Source: Lysinibacillus sp. B2A1 (GTDB lineage Bacteria; Bacillota; Bacilli; Bacillales_A; Planococcaceae). From it: a stretch of DNA of 64,000 bases. Below the pieces are notes generated by a model. It made no database searches. It was given only the letters and a program-made list of their open reading frames with translations, and was not told the DNA's origin. The position numbers and the translations under genes are program-made. Shown here piece after piece: positions 9,568 to 18,323 of this stretch (position 1 is the stretch's first letter; the number at the start of each line of letters is the position of its first letter). The DNA is taken from NCBI GenBank assembly GCA_002973635.1, contig CP027224.1, positions 5,444,001 to 5,508,000 on the forward strand. Direction: 5' to 3'.

Positions 9568-9605
9568 CTTATTTTACCCCTTTTTAAGTAATTAGTATCA
9601 CTAAC

Positions 9606-10244
9606 TTAGTTACCTAGCTCATCATTTACTTGATTAAAAAAGTCTCGAACCTTTTCGTCATAATCTTCCTCTAATCCCTTTACAACTAAATTAACAGCCT
9701 GGGAAAGACTATTTACACTTATAATTTCTCCATTACCAATTTGGTCTGTAGTAAATACCAAGAACTCCTTTCCTCCTTCTAACTTTGCAATTGTAGATGC
9801 ATATAAACCTTCTTCCTGTTTATTAGCATTACTTAGACTATATTGAAGAATTGCATCAGAATAAGCACCGATAAAGTATCCATCAACATTATAAATATCA
9901 TGATTAATCTCGATTTCATTAACACCATCTGGATCAGTTATTTCAAGTAACCGATTGAATACTTCCATTATAGATACTATTTCTTCCTTTTTTTCTATTT
10001 CTGATAGTTTACTTCTCAAACCGAAATTCTTTTTTTTCTGGTTAATCTCCGCCAGTAGAAAAGAATGGATATTTTGTAGGTTTGATATTTTCCGATATGC
10101 ATCTTTATCTTTATTATTTAGAGCTTGTAGAACAGTAGATTCTGAAAAGTTAAGAGCACTGCCTAAGTATTCATTTTTATGTCCAAGAATGGTTTTGATT
10201 TTTTTACACTCTTTTTGAATAATTTTTAATTCTTCTTCCGTCAT
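9606..10244 (-). CDS. Hypothetical protein with a helical N-terminus
   Basis: A 212-residue protein of unknown family. Residues 1-80 are helical and charged (EEELKIIQKECKKIKTIL; NFSESTVLQALNNKDKDAY could be a degenerate helix-turn-helix), and the rest is mixed alpha/beta with no motif I know. The start is ATG 10244: GGAGG abuts ATG 10250, leaving no spacing, while 10244 has six bases. It is the first gene of a two-gene unit with the 9196-9567 gene. The pair sits between the ter locus and the iron cluster and could be a small defence or toxin-antitoxin-like module, but nothing in the sequence proves this. Confidence 0.5.
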   Translation of the reverse strand: MTEEELKIIQKECKKIKTILGHKNEYLGSALNFSESTVLQALNNKDKDAYRKISNLQNIHSFLLAEINQKKKNFGLRSKLSEIEKKEEIVSIMEVFNRLLEITDPDGVNEIEINHDIYNVDGYFIGAYSDAILQYSLSNANKQEEGLYASTIAKLEGGKEFLVFTTDQIGNGEIISVNSLSQAVNLVVKGLEEDYDEKVRDFFNQVNDELGN

Positions 10245-10384
10245 ATTCATCCTCCTTTTGATATTTTCTTCAAATACTTTACCATTTTTATCAACTTTTT
10301 TTATTCAAAAAATCAACAAAGATTCCACAAAAAAACGTTATAATATAATCGGACTAACTTTATAAACTGGTGTAAAATCAAAAT

Positions 10385-10424
10385 GGGAGAAGAAAAATCG
10401 CCATCAGACGACCTTTCTTCTCCC
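10385..10424 (-). terminator. Terminator of the iron-related gene cluster
   Basis: GGGAGAAGAAA (10385-10395) pairs perfectly with TTTCTTCTCCC (10414-10424). It lies about 90 bases past the cupin gene stop, with an ATTTTGATTTTA tail on the minus strand. Confidence 0.7.
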
Positions 10425-10515
10425 TTATCCAAAAATGTTCAACTACATTATTGCTGAAACAATTCTATTTATAAATCTAGTTTCATAACTTAAAGTAGCT
10501 CCTCTAAGTAATGAA

Positions 10516-10842
10516 TTAGACATTTGTGTTTACTACGCCTTTAGGCTCCACCAACATAACATGGCATTCCTTTTCGGCGAAAGGCTTTTGATCGACCCCT
10601 CCTGGAACAATAAACATCTCTCCCTTGGAGATTTTCACCTGACCATCACGAAAATCAATGAACATTTCTCCTTCGATTACAATGAATACCTTATCTGCGC
10701 CTTCATGATTGTGCCAGATAAAATCCCCATCAATCTTAATCAACTTAAATAGAGAATCATTTATTTCACCAACGACTTTCGGTGACCAGAGCTCGTTGAT
10801 TTGAGATAGCTCCTCATTCAGATTAATAGCTTGATAATGCAT
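10516..10842 (-). CDS. Small cupin-domain protein
   Basis: A 108-residue single-cupin protein. Motif 1 is at about 45-62 (DFIWHNHEGADKVFIVIEGE) and motif 2 is GEMFIVPGGVDQKPFAEKEC, giving the two-histidine start of a metal site (H-N-H) but a variant second motif. I use ATG 10842 because AAGGAG sits eight bases away; ATG 10848 and longer forms fit worse. It lies 54 bases after a siderophore-binding lipoprotein gene on the same strand. Small cupins bind or modify small molecules; the ligand here is unknown. Confidence 0.75.
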   Translation of the reverse strand: MHYQAINLNEELSQINELWSPKVVGEINDSLFKLIKIDGDFIWHNHEGADKVFIVIEGEMFIDFRDGQVKISKGEMFIVPGGVDQKPFAEKECHVMLVEPKGVVNTNV

Positions 10843-10896
10843 ACTCATCTCTCCTTCTTTTTGATGCTGCTTTTTCAATGGCATTCTTTTCGACTT

Positions 10897-11865
10897 TTAG
10901 AACTTATTTAAGGCATTTGTTATATTTTGCAAAGCATATTCAATAGCCAATGGACCACCAGTAATAGCGGAAGTATCCATTAAATAGATATTACCTTTCT
11001 TTACGGCATTCAGATTATTCCATACATTACTTTGTTTTAAGTCATTCATTAATTTTTCCTTCTTTGTAATGTCACCTATAAGGAAAATATGATCTGCCTG
11101 AACAGTTGAAATTCCTTCAAACGAAGTAAATTCATTATTAGTGCCTTTAAATGTATCATCAGGTGTAAGCCCCAGTCCCATTTCTTTATCAAATGCAAGT
11201 GTATAAACAGGATTTTCTTCTCCTAGGACATTAAAAGTTTTTCCATCCCAAGACAATATAAGTGCTACTGATTCTCCTTGAATCGACTTTAATGCTTCAC
11301 GCCCAGATGAAATTTCTTTCATCATTCTATCAATTACTTTTTCCGCTTCGTCTTCTTTTCCAATAATTTCGGCTACTGTACGTAGTCCATATTGCCAATT
11401 TTCATAGATGTCCTTGTATTTTAATGTAATGACTGGTGCCACTTTTTCTAGTGAATCATACAATTTTTCATGATGCTCTGTTGCTAATATATAATCAGGC
11501 TCAGTAGATAGAATTTTTTCAATACTAGGAGACAATTTATCTCCTAGTTCTTCTGTTGAATCTATTTTTCCTTTTAAATAAGATAAAGAAGATAGATATT
11601 CTTTATCAGTAGTGGCAGCAGGTGGCTCACCTAATGCAACTAATATTTCAGGGTAAAAATACCATAGTGAAACCATTTTTTCTGGTTTTTTCTCGATAAC
11701 AATTTCTTTACCTAGGGCATCCTTAAATGTTCTTGGCCAATCAGTGGCATCTACATTAACTGCTGATGTAGTTGATCCTTCATTTTTTGCAGGCGTTTCA
11801 TTACAACCTGCTAGTATGCCTACTAATAATAGCATTGAGATTAGCAAACCTTTAATTTTTAGCAT
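10897..11865 (-). CDS. ABC transporter substrate-binding lipoprotein, iron-siderophore type
   Basis: A 322-residue protein with a lipoprotein signal (LLVGILAGC) and a periplasmic-binding fold of the FeuA/FhuD class (WPRTFKDALGKEIVIEKKPE, VSLWYFYPEILVALGE, TEPDYILATEHHEKLYD). It should capture a ferric siderophore outside the membrane and hand it to a permease. The start ATG 11865 is preceded by GGAGGA. No permease or ATPase gene is nearby, so it must use a transporter encoded elsewhere. The next gene upstream is an AraC regulator with a Fur box, the usual context of Bacillales siderophore receptors. Confidence 0.9.
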   Translation of the reverse strand: MLKIKGLLISMLLLVGILAGCNETPAKNEGSTTSAVNVDATDWPRTFKDALGKEIVIEKKPEKMVSLWYFYPEILVALGEPPAATTDKEYLSSLSYLKGKIDSTEELGDKLSPSIEKILSTEPDYILATEHHEKLYDSLEKVAPVITLKYKDIYENWQYGLRTVAEIIGKEDEAEKVIDRMMKEISSGREALKSIQGESVALILSWDGKTFNVLGEENPVYTLAFDKEMGLGLTPDDTFKGTNNEFTSFEGISTVQADHIFLIGDITKKEKLMNDLKQSNVWNNLNAVKKGNIYLMDTSAITGGPLAIEYALQNITNALNKF

Positions 11866-11951
11866 ACAAAATTCCTCCACCATAGTATTTTCTTTGGTAT
11901 GACATTAGTATAGTAAAGGTAATTTTAGAATTGAATGGATGCCTGTTGAAA

Positions 11952-12779
11952 TTAGCATGGATTATTGATGAACTTCTCTCGATATTCAGTAGGAGATATA
12001 CCAAATTGTTTCTTGAACACTCTACTAAAATAAAAGGGGTCAGCAATTCCAACAGTTTGCGCAATTTCTTGTACTGGCGCATCACTTGTAAATAGCATTT
12101 CTTGCGCCATGTTTAAACGATATTTTAATAAATATTCTGCGGGTCCCATCCCTGCATGTCTTCTAAAAACATAAGAAAGTCGATTTCGATTAACATTATT
12201 TTGTTCTACAAGCGATGTTATTGTAAGGCTTTGATAATAATATTCATGAATATAATTAGATACCCGTTCAAATAAAGCATGTGATTCACAGCTATTTTGC
12301 CTATTAGCAACACATAATAAAGCTTCATTCAATACATCACGAAAAAGCATTTCGGTCTGAAACATCGAAATGCCACTACGCTGATTATACACATGCCAAA
12401 GACGCATAATTAATTCGCTAAGACGAGGTGATTGTCCTGTTGATAATTCAAAATGCTGCTGAGAAAAGCTTGACTCTTCTAGTTCAGAATTGCATATCCT
12501 GTATTGAACAAGAATATACTCCCAATTGATATTACTGAAATTCTCTTGGTCTAGTTTCATATTTGCACCCCCATGCACAACTTTTCCTGGCGAAAATATA
12601 TAAGGTGTGCCATTAAATTGAAATTGTATCTTCCCTGTAAGTGGAAACACAAACCCAGGAAAAGAATCTGTATAGTCTGCGTAGGGCACACCTGAACTTT
12701 TAGAATATCTATATACTCCTTCTACTTGAAAAGGAGTGTGAGCTAAATGCTCTGCTAACTGATTAACGTCAACTTTCAC
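11952..12779 (-). CDS. AraC-family transcriptional regulator, probably of iron uptake
   Basis: A 275-residue regulator. The N-terminal 150 residues form a cupin-like sensor (PGFVFPLTGKIQFQFNGTPY, then SPGKVVHGGANMKL) and the C-terminal 100 residues the double helix-turn-helix (SLTITSLVEQNNVNRNRLSY; VQEIAQTVGIADPFYFSRVF; FGISPTEYREKF). It resembles the DNA-binding part of Bacillus Btr, which activates siderophore uptake, but without Btr's binding-protein domain. The start is GTG 12779 with a weak GAGGT site. It lies 86 bases upstream of the lipoprotein gene it probably controls and about 100 bases downstream of a Fur box. Confidence 0.88.
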   Translation of the reverse strand: MKVDVNQLAEHLAHTPFQVEGVYRYSKSSGVPYADYTDSFPGFVFPLTGKIQFQFNGTPYIFSPGKVVHGGANMKLDQENFSNINWEYILVQYRICNSELEESSFSQQHFELSTGQSPRLSELIMRLWHVYNQRSGISMFQTEMLFRDVLNEALLCVANRQNSCESHALFERVSNYIHEYYYQSLTITSLVEQNNVNRNRLSYVFRRHAGMGPAEYLLKYRLNMAQEMLFTSDAPVQEIAQTVGIADPFYFSRVFKKQFGISPTEYREKFINNPC

Positions 12780-12876
12780 ATTGCATACCTCATTTCAATA
12801 ATCATTCATTAATCAAAAATCTGAGGCTCAAATGCTGAAAGGTTGCATAAGAACACTCGCCTATTTCCACATTATC

Positions 12877-12895
12877 GATAATGATTATCATTGTC
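12877..12895. promoter_or_regulatory. Fur box upstream of the AraC regulator
   Basis: GATAATGATTATCATTGTC matches the 19-base Fur consensus at 17 positions and is a near-perfect inverted repeat. It lies 98 bases before the GTG of the AraC gene, so iron-replete Fur should repress the regulator and, through it, the lipoprotein gene. Confidence 0.85.
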
Positions 12896-12927
12896 AATGT
12901 AGATAAATCCGAATCACTAGCATAATA

Positions 12928-12973
12928 AAATGCCCCTCAATTAGACATATAATCTAACAACTGAGAGGCATTT
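12928..12973. repeat. Palindromic hairpin, related to the one at 18324-18385
   Basis: AAATGCC-CTCA pairs with TGAG-GGCATTT and an inner TTAGA pairs with TCTAA. The arm (ATGCCCCTCAATTAGAC) resembles the other copy (ATGCCCCCAAAATTAGAT) and the terminal repeats of some IS3-family elements. It may be a minimal transposon relic or a terminator. Confidence 0.45.
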
Positions 12974-13364
12974 CATAACTGGTGGTTTACTCTGCGTAAG
13001 TAACGCTTGGATACAGCAAAAACTGGTGAAAATATTATTCTTGATGCATTAATTATCTTCGTATCTCATTCGGAAGTTATCAGGGTTGCATCTGCTACGG
13101 TTATTTCTAACATGTTAGTGAGTATATTCTATGCCTTCCATCTGGGATATAAGAGCCAATTCCTGGTGACATTTAGATTGATTTGGATGCTTTCAATTTA
13201 CCGACTATCATCAATAGTGATTTGATAATCAATAAATGCAATAACCTTTTTCTTGTTCCCTTGTCAATGCTTGTGTAAAGCCTTGATGGAAATTCCTCAT
13301 GACAGATGGATTTTTTCATAGATCATTCGCTCAATACTATTGATTGTAAATTTTTTTAAATAAT
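12974..13364. other. Intergenic region with a probable degraded minus-strand coding fragment
   Basis: On the minus strand from about 13,299 downwards there is MRNFHQGFTQALTREQEK, then an A-run frameshift, then VIAFIDYQITIDDSR and a stop; further short pieces continue to about 13,000. I do not recognise the family. A plus-strand frame (13,007-13,225) lacks a Shine-Dalgarno and is not called. Confidence 0.3.
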
Positions 13365-13426
13365 AAAGCGAAAACTCCTACCGTGATTTGTCTTAACAAC
13401 AATTACGATACAAAAGTTTTCGCTTT
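13365..13426 (-). repeat. 62-base palindromic repeat, copy 1 (inverted relative to copy 2)
   Basis: Ends are AAAGCGAAAACT and AGTTTTCGCTTT, perfect inverted repeats of 12 bases. Its reverse complement matches the element at 15602-15663 at 52 of 62 positions by hand alignment. It lies 46 bases past the stop of the NosL-Ig gene and could also terminate it. Confidence 0.75.
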
Positions 13427-13471
13427 TCTATTAGTTTAAATGGTGAATGTTTCAATTTTTATTATTTAAAA

Positions 13472-14878
13472 TTACTGTGCTACTTTATCAATCTCGTATT
13501 GATAAGTCATCCCCTTATTATTCGTTTTCGCATACTCAACGATATTTTCTAATTTTTCAGCTACTACATTTTCTTTGCTAACACCTAGGTAATTTGCTGC
13601 ATTTGATAATTCTGGGAAATGGAAAAGTTTCCAGCCCATAATGCCTTTAGCTGTTTCATTATTATTAAATTTTACAGTTACTGCATTTTCAACTGCAATC
13701 CAGTTATCTAAGCGGGGTGCTGTTGCACTATAATCACGAACATATTTATTAGTAAATGCAATACCATTTGCATGTTCTTGATGATACATACATCCAATTC
13801 TACAAAAATAATGAGTGTATCCTTCTTGGTCAATCGATTTGGCAGAATACACTTTATTTGGGTCAGTGTTATGAAGATCCATACGACATACTTCACAATT
13901 TACACCTGTTTGTGTTACCTCTGTAAATTCAGAAATTCCATCAATAGCAATTGTTTTTGTGGACTTGTTCCCCATTTTATCCTCAGCATAAACTGTATAA
14001 ACACCATTTTTTAGCGCGATGATTTTATCTTTTTGATTCGCATTTTGTAAAGGTGCTATTCTTGAACCTTTATCAATGAAGTATTCTACATCTTTATTTC
14101 CATATGCCCATTTTTGATCTTTAATCCCAGTATCATCAGTAGTTGAAACTTGTATTTTTTTACTTACTGCTGTTGCATCACTTTCAGGAATTGAAAGTAT
14201 TATTGCTGGCGCCGTTTTATCAATATTTGATATTGTGATTGATTTTGTTCTTTTATTACCATTATTGTCTAAAGCATAAACTGTGTATGTTCCATTTTTA
14301 CTTACTGTAAATGAGTTATCTGTTAATGTTGTCCCTGCAATTGAAAATTTATTTGCTGGCTTTGTACCAATTGCCCATTTTTTTAAGATCACTTTCTTAT
14401 TATCTGTAACTTCTACATTCACTGTGACATCTGTATTCGTTGGCTCTATTGTGCTCGCATTTAATACAATACTTGGTGCTTCTTTATTATATTTTTCCTG
14501 GACACTAGTTTTAATTGTATTTAAATTAACTTTTTTCAAGGTTACGTTGTTTTTCGCTTTATAAGCTTTAATATATTTATCTGCATTTGCTTCTTTTGAG
14601 AAATAAATATTTTTTGATGCATTAGTTTTAACAATTGTTACTGAATCTAACGCAACCCATTTTTTTGTACTATAATCTTGAACTTCTTTTGTGAGTGTAA
14701 CCCCTTCATTCAATTCATCATACAACAATGAAAATACATTCTTATAATAAACTACTTCTCCATTTTTAATAGCTTGGACATCTGTAGTCGATGCAAATAC
14801 AATTGAATTTTGATTACCGTTTAAAAATGCTACTAAAATTACACATATAAGCAATCCAAACCGTAAATATTTTTTCAT
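13472..14878 (-). CDS. Secreted four-domain protein: degenerate NosL - Ig-like - Ig-like - NosL
   Basis: A 468-residue exported protein with a signal peptide (LLICVILVAFLNG). Residues about 35-130 match the NosL-like neighbour (EVVYYKNVFSLLYDELNEGV, YSTKKWVALDSVTIVKTNA) but have lost its cysteines. Residues about 135-220 and 222-310 are two similar Ig-like modules, each ending NGTYTVYALDNNGN or NGVYTVYAEDKMGN. Residues about 320-465 are a NosL-type domain with CEVCRMDLH and a second cysteine pair (FCRIGCMYH). NosL proteins bind Cu(I), so copper handling at the surface is likely but inferred. The gene follows the smaller NosL gene by 43 bases on the same strand. Confidence 0.7.
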   Translation of the reverse strand: MKKYLRFGLLICVILVAFLNGNQNSIVFASTTDVQAIKNGEVVYYKNVFSLLYDELNEGVTLTKEVQDYSTKKWVALDSVTIVKTNASKNIYFSKEANADKYIKAYKAKNNVTLKKVNLNTIKTSVQEKYNKEAPSIVLNASTIEPTNTDVTVNVEVTDNKKVILKKWAIGTKPANKFSIAGTTLTDNSFTVSKNGTYTVYALDNNGNKRTKSITISNIDKTAPAIILSIPESDATAVSKKIQVSTTDDTGIKDQKWAYGNKDVEYFIDKGSRIAPLQNANQKDKIIALKNGVYTVYAEDKMGNKSTKTIAIDGISEFTEVTQTGVNCEVCRMDLHNTDPNKVYSAKSIDQEGYTHYFCRIGCMYHQEHANGIAFTNKYVRDYSATAPRLDNWIAVENAVTVKFNNNETAKGIMGWKLFHFPELSNAANYLGVSKENVVAEKLENIVEYAKTNNKGMTYQYEIDKVAQ

Positions 14879-14921
14879 TTTCCATATTTCCCTTCTAATT
14901 TTATTGTGTTGTCAAATATAC

Positions 14922-15410
14922 CTATTGATATTTCTCAACACTCTCTTTTTGAACAGTTTTAAAGGGGACAATTTTTGTACCTGAATGATTTTCAACATAA
15001 TCCTTCGCAGCAGCTGCTTTAGCAAAATATATATAACCATCGTCCATTGGTGAAACTAGTGATGTTTTAACATAAGTTGCCTTTTCAGCTTGAACCCACT
15101 TCAATGTTTTGTAATCACGAACATATTTTTTATTGGTTGTTTTATTTTTTACTTCATCGTATAAAAGACAACCAATGTCATCGTAATAAACTACCTTACC
15201 TTTCTTTTTAATTGCCTGAGCTGAAAAAACACCCATTTTATCTTTCTTTTGGTACACCACCATATTACAAAATGCACAATTTGTATTATCTGGTACATCT
15301 TTTTCTAAACTTGAATCAGCTGCCTCAGCATTCATTTTGTGCTTATTACCTATAAGATCTACAGAAATGATACTTAACAATATAAATCCTAATACGAATA
15401 GTTTTTTCAA
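14922..15410 (-). CDS. NosL-type secreted copper-binding protein
   Basis: A 162-residue exported protein with a signal peptide (LFVLGFILLSIISVDL) and no lipobox cysteine. The C-x2-C-x-M motif CAFCNM (about residue 45-50) plus DDIGCLLYDEV identifies a NosL-like domain. Such proteins deliver Cu(I) to nitrous oxide reductase or serve other extracytoplasmic metal roles; no nos genes are near, so the target is unknown. The start is TTG 15410 with AAAGGAG ten bases upstream. It is first in a two-gene unit whose second member repeats this domain twice. Confidence 0.75.
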   Translation of the reverse strand: MKKLFVLGFILLSIISVDLIGNKHKMNAEAADSSLEKDVPDNTNCAFCNMVVYQKKDKMGVFSAQAIKKKGKVVYYDDIGCLLYDEVKNKTTNKKYVRDYKTLKWVQAEKATYVKTSLVSPMDDGYIYFAKAAAAKDYVENHSGTKIVPFKTVQKESVEKYQ

Positions 15411-15601
15411 TGTTTACAATCTCCTTTCAATTTCCAATAATACGGCACAGATGTGAAATAAGTTGAAAGTAACTGTGAAATAATTGAAAAATTTATCAAA
15501 AACAGGAATCGGTAAGATGAATTATAAACATGGCTCATCATCATAAGCTGAGATTGATTGCCTTATAGCAATTAAAGATTTTTACAATTTACTATAGTTT
15601 A

Positions 15602-15663
15602 AAAGCGAAAACTCCCGAATCGTAATTTTTGTCGAGACAAATTACGTTAGGAATTTTCGCTTT
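15602..15663 (+). repeat. 62-base palindromic repeat, copy 2
   Basis: Begins AAAGCGAAAACTCC and ends GGAATTTTCGCTTT. It is the inverted counterpart of 13365-13426, and the two bracket the NosL pair about 190 bases before its first start codon. Confidence 0.75.
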
Positions 15664-15984
15664 GTGTTATCCGCCTATTAAATTTATTTTACAATTTTCC
15701 ACCAAAATGGAACCTAATGTATTTCAAGTAAAAGTCATAGGAAAATATGAGCTTCCTTACACAATAGTGAACGTTGTTTCCGCATTTGCAACGGAACAAC
15801 TTGTAAAAGAAAAAGCATACGCTATTAGTGTGTGGAATATGAGTCAAAACCCTCTGCTACTTATGGTGAGGTTCTTCGTGATGGATATTAGTGAGGTTTG
15901 CAAGGATTAAATTTAGCTTTCTTAAATACCACTAAAATTACTATATAACCATTTTAAAATTTATATACTTCTTGAAAGTCGTTA
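15664..15984. other. Intergenic region without a supported gene
   Basis: A plus-strand frame reaching 15,910 overlaps the palindromic repeat, lacks a Shine-Dalgarno and has no recognisable domain. Its middle (PNVFQVKVIGKYELPYTIVN) has protein-like composition and may be a remnant. Nothing else is seen. Confidence 0.35.
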
Positions 15985-17043
15985 TCAAAATTCAACAGCT
16001 CCATTCTGAAGCTTATCGAAGGTTTTATTTAACCATAAAGTAAACTTTTCTTTCTCTTCGAACTGTGGATAATGAGCTGACTCTTCAAAAATAACAAACT
16101 CTTTCACAGGGGCTTCCATACTACCATAATAATTTTTTGCAGCATTTACAGACGTCATATAATCGAATTTCCCCATTACAAAAAAAATAGGCAAATCCAC
16201 TTGATTTACAATCTCCGTAATAGTATGCTTTGCCCCTTCGTTCAACAACACTTCTTGTGTAACATGAATCCCTCTTAGATAACGAATTATATCTAGCCCA
16301 TTATATTCAGGGTTAAAAAGAAATCCTGTTAGATAATCTGTATTATCATCAATAAGTCTTGCTGCACCTCCATATTTACGTACAAGATTTCTTGGCGTCC
16401 GAACTTCTCCCTTTTCAATCAACGGTTGAAGTAACATTAGTTTCTCTATATCATCTGAATTTCCTTCTTGTTTTGCCTGTTCCAGTGTAAATTCTAAACT
16501 GTCCAACTCACTTTGAACTACATCTGCTACTTGCCCAATACCTATATACCCATAATATTTCTCAGGTGATTTATCGATAGCTTTCATTCCAATATAAGTG
16601 CCAAACGAATGTCCAACTAATAAAACCTTTTCTTGGTTAAACCTCTCCAAAATGTAATCAGTTAATGACAATAAATCTTCAACCAGCAAGTCAGTGGTTA
16701 AGTTTGAATAGTCTTCGAAAAAATGATAGGATTTTCCACTGCCACGCTGATCATAATGTACAATAGTAAATTGCTTTTCAAGGTCTTTTTGGTATTTTCT
16801 TACGTATGGAATTTCGGAGCACGCTGGACCACCGTGAACAAAAATGAGAATCGGATTACTTGAATCTATTCCTCGAATCATAATTTCATGTCCTGTTCCG
16901 TTAATTTCAACCTGCTCCAGCGTACTTATGCTTTGCTCCCCTTTAATATGAGGTGTCCATGTAGGAAAAAATAGACCGAGTAAAACAATTAACAATGTAA
17001 TTATTAAACTAAACCTGAATATTTTAGTTAACCTCTTTCGCAT
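15985..17043 (-). CDS. Membrane-anchored alpha/beta hydrolase (proline iminopeptidase-like)
   Basis: A 352-residue alpha/beta-hydrolase with one N-terminal membrane span (residues 9-27). HGGP (about 70-73) is the oxyanion-hole motif and DQRGSGKS the strand typical of proline iminopeptidases; GHSFGT carries the nucleophile serine, FDYMT the acid and SAHYPQF the histidine, so the triad is complete. AGGAGAG precedes the ATG. It probably acts outside the membrane on peptides or esters; the true substrate cannot be read from sequence. It stands alone just inside the left boundary of the rlmH-linked island stack. Confidence 0.85.
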   Translation of the reverse strand: MRKRLTKIFRFSLIITLLIVLLGLFFPTWTPHIKGEQSISTLEQVEINGTGHEIMIRGIDSSNPILIFVHGGPACSEIPYVRKYQKDLEKQFTIVHYDQRGSGKSYHFFEDYSNLTTDLLVEDLLSLTDYILERFNQEKVLLVGHSFGTYIGMKAIDKSPEKYYGYIGIGQVADVVQSELDSLEFTLEQAKQEGNSDDIEKLMLLQPLIEKGEVRTPRNLVRKYGGAARLIDDNTDYLTGFLFNPEYNGLDIIRYLRGIHVTQEVLLNEGAKHTITEIVNQVDLPIFFVMGKFDYMTSVNAAKNYYGSMEAPVKEFVIFEESAHYPQFEEKEKFTLWLNKTFDKLQNGAVEF

Positions 17044-17450
17044 TCTATTTCTCTCCTAACGGCATAGCCAGATAATTACTCATTACTATCCCCCAAACAG
17101 AATAGTCAAAGGTATTTAAGCTATAATTGATTTATTACATGAGTTGTTTCTAAAAACCGCACTTACTCGCTGCTTATTTATATTATTATAACCTAGTACA
17201 AACCTGATAGAAGTCAAAGACAAGTAAAAGTCATCCATTAGTAAACTATTAACGCAGGTCTGTTGAACAAGAAGGCAGAAAAAAATGGTTAAAGGGCATT
17301 TAGTTCATTTGCAGGTAATTGAATTTTTTTCACGAGAAATTAGTTTGTAAACAGTACTTGAACTTCTATTCGTTTTGAACGTATGAAATTAGAGCGTAGT
17401 TTATTTGAGGATTTTTTAGGAGCCTTTATTTAAGGAAAGGAGGAACTCGT
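17044..17450. other. Intergenic region holding a partial rlmH-type attachment site
   Basis: Apart from the 17-base att-like match at 17151-17167 and the AAAGGAGG site of the next gene, I see no gene, repeat or hairpin of note in these 400 AT-rich bases. Confidence 0.45.
17151..17167 (-). other. Half attachment site (att E), outer end of the island stack
   Basis: TAAAAACCGCACTTACT is identical to bases 29972-29988 at the rlmH 3' end, but the rlmH coding half (TATGATA...) is replaced by CGCTGC. On the minus strand it reads GTAAGTGCGGTTTTTAGAAA, nearly the same as one arm of the 21,364-21,380 site. This is what a chromosomal half-site left by recombination would look like. Confidence 0.5.
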
Positions 17451-17936
17451 TTGTTTTTATATCATATGGTTATTCACAATAATATCTTCGAAAATATAAG
17501 TCCCCAAATCGTATTAAAGGAAGGATTAAATTACAAGACATCAACCAAGTGGTATTCCAAGAGTGCTAATTTATTTCCAGATTTAACGGAGCGTTTCAGA
17601 CCAGCAAATTTACCAAAATGGATTGATTTTGAAGTTGCTTTCGGAGTAGATTTGGAAGTCGACGAAAGTCCTCACTATCGGTTTCCAGTGTTTAGTGATA
17701 AAATTTTAGTTTTTAACCGAGATATATCAAGTGATTTATTTGCTTATATTGAGGACATGTATGATGGTGGCAAAGGGCGTATTATTGAGGGATTACCTTC
17801 AAAGGAAGATTTAATGAAAAATTATTGGGCAAGTATGAACACTCTCGAAGATTATTTAAATAATAAGCCTTTTAATAACCCTGAAGTTTATATTTTTGAG
17901 CAAGTTCCAGCAAAGTTAATTGACTACATAGAGTAA
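17451..17936 (+). CDS. Hypothetical cytoplasmic protein
   Basis: A 161-residue acidic protein of unknown family, without signal or membrane span. It starts LYHMVIHNNIFENI and contains a central ...VFSDKILVFNRDISSDLFAY... segment. The start is TTG 17451, seven bases after AAAGGAGG; no better start exists. It is followed by a terminator and stands alone as the outermost gene of the island region. The layout (leading H-x-x-x-H-N, aromatic-rich beta strands) is loosely like small nucleotidyl- or ADP-ribosyl-transferase folds, but I would not assign that. Confidence 0.5.
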   Translation: MFLYHMVIHNNIFENISPQIVLKEGLNYKTSTKWYSKSANLFPDLTERFRPANLPKWIDFEVAFGVDLEVDESPHYRFPVFSDKILVFNRDISSDLFAYIEDMYDGGKGRIIEGLPSKEDLMKNYWASMNTLEDYLNNKPFNNPEVYIFEQVPAKLIDYIE

Positions 17937-18027
17937 ATTACTGTTCAACAATCGGGCGTGATTGTTGAAGAATACAAGTAGAAATAATCAAACTTTTTTA
18001 TAAACCTTAAATTTAAATATTCAAGAT

Positions 18028-18068
18028 AAGAATCCATTTAGGAAAAAGATTGATCAAAATGGATTCTT
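18028..18068 (+). terminator. Intrinsic terminator after the 17451 gene
   Basis: AAGAATCCATTT (18028-18039) pairs perfectly with AAATGGATTCTT (18057-18068), followed by TTTATTTG. Confidence 0.8.
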
Positions 18069-18323
18069 TTTATTTGTTATCATCTTCTTTTTATATTATT
18101 AGTTCAATTGGTATCTTATCCATGTGTTTGTCCCTTATGTTGGATTTGGATTGGTTACTACCGCCAAACCATTATAAAGGATTTTTTTATGGAGAAATAT
18201 AATTACAGAAAATTCAGACTAAAATTAAAACCTAAGCTATTTTAATGCGACGCTAGTGTCTTGATATAAATGAACAATAGATAACATTAATTCTTTGGGG
18301 TGTTTATAAAAGGTCATACAAAA

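Noticed and set aside
15629..15910. 93-codon plus-strand frame
   Set aside because: It overlaps the 62-base palindromic repeat and has no ribosome site; at most a remnant.
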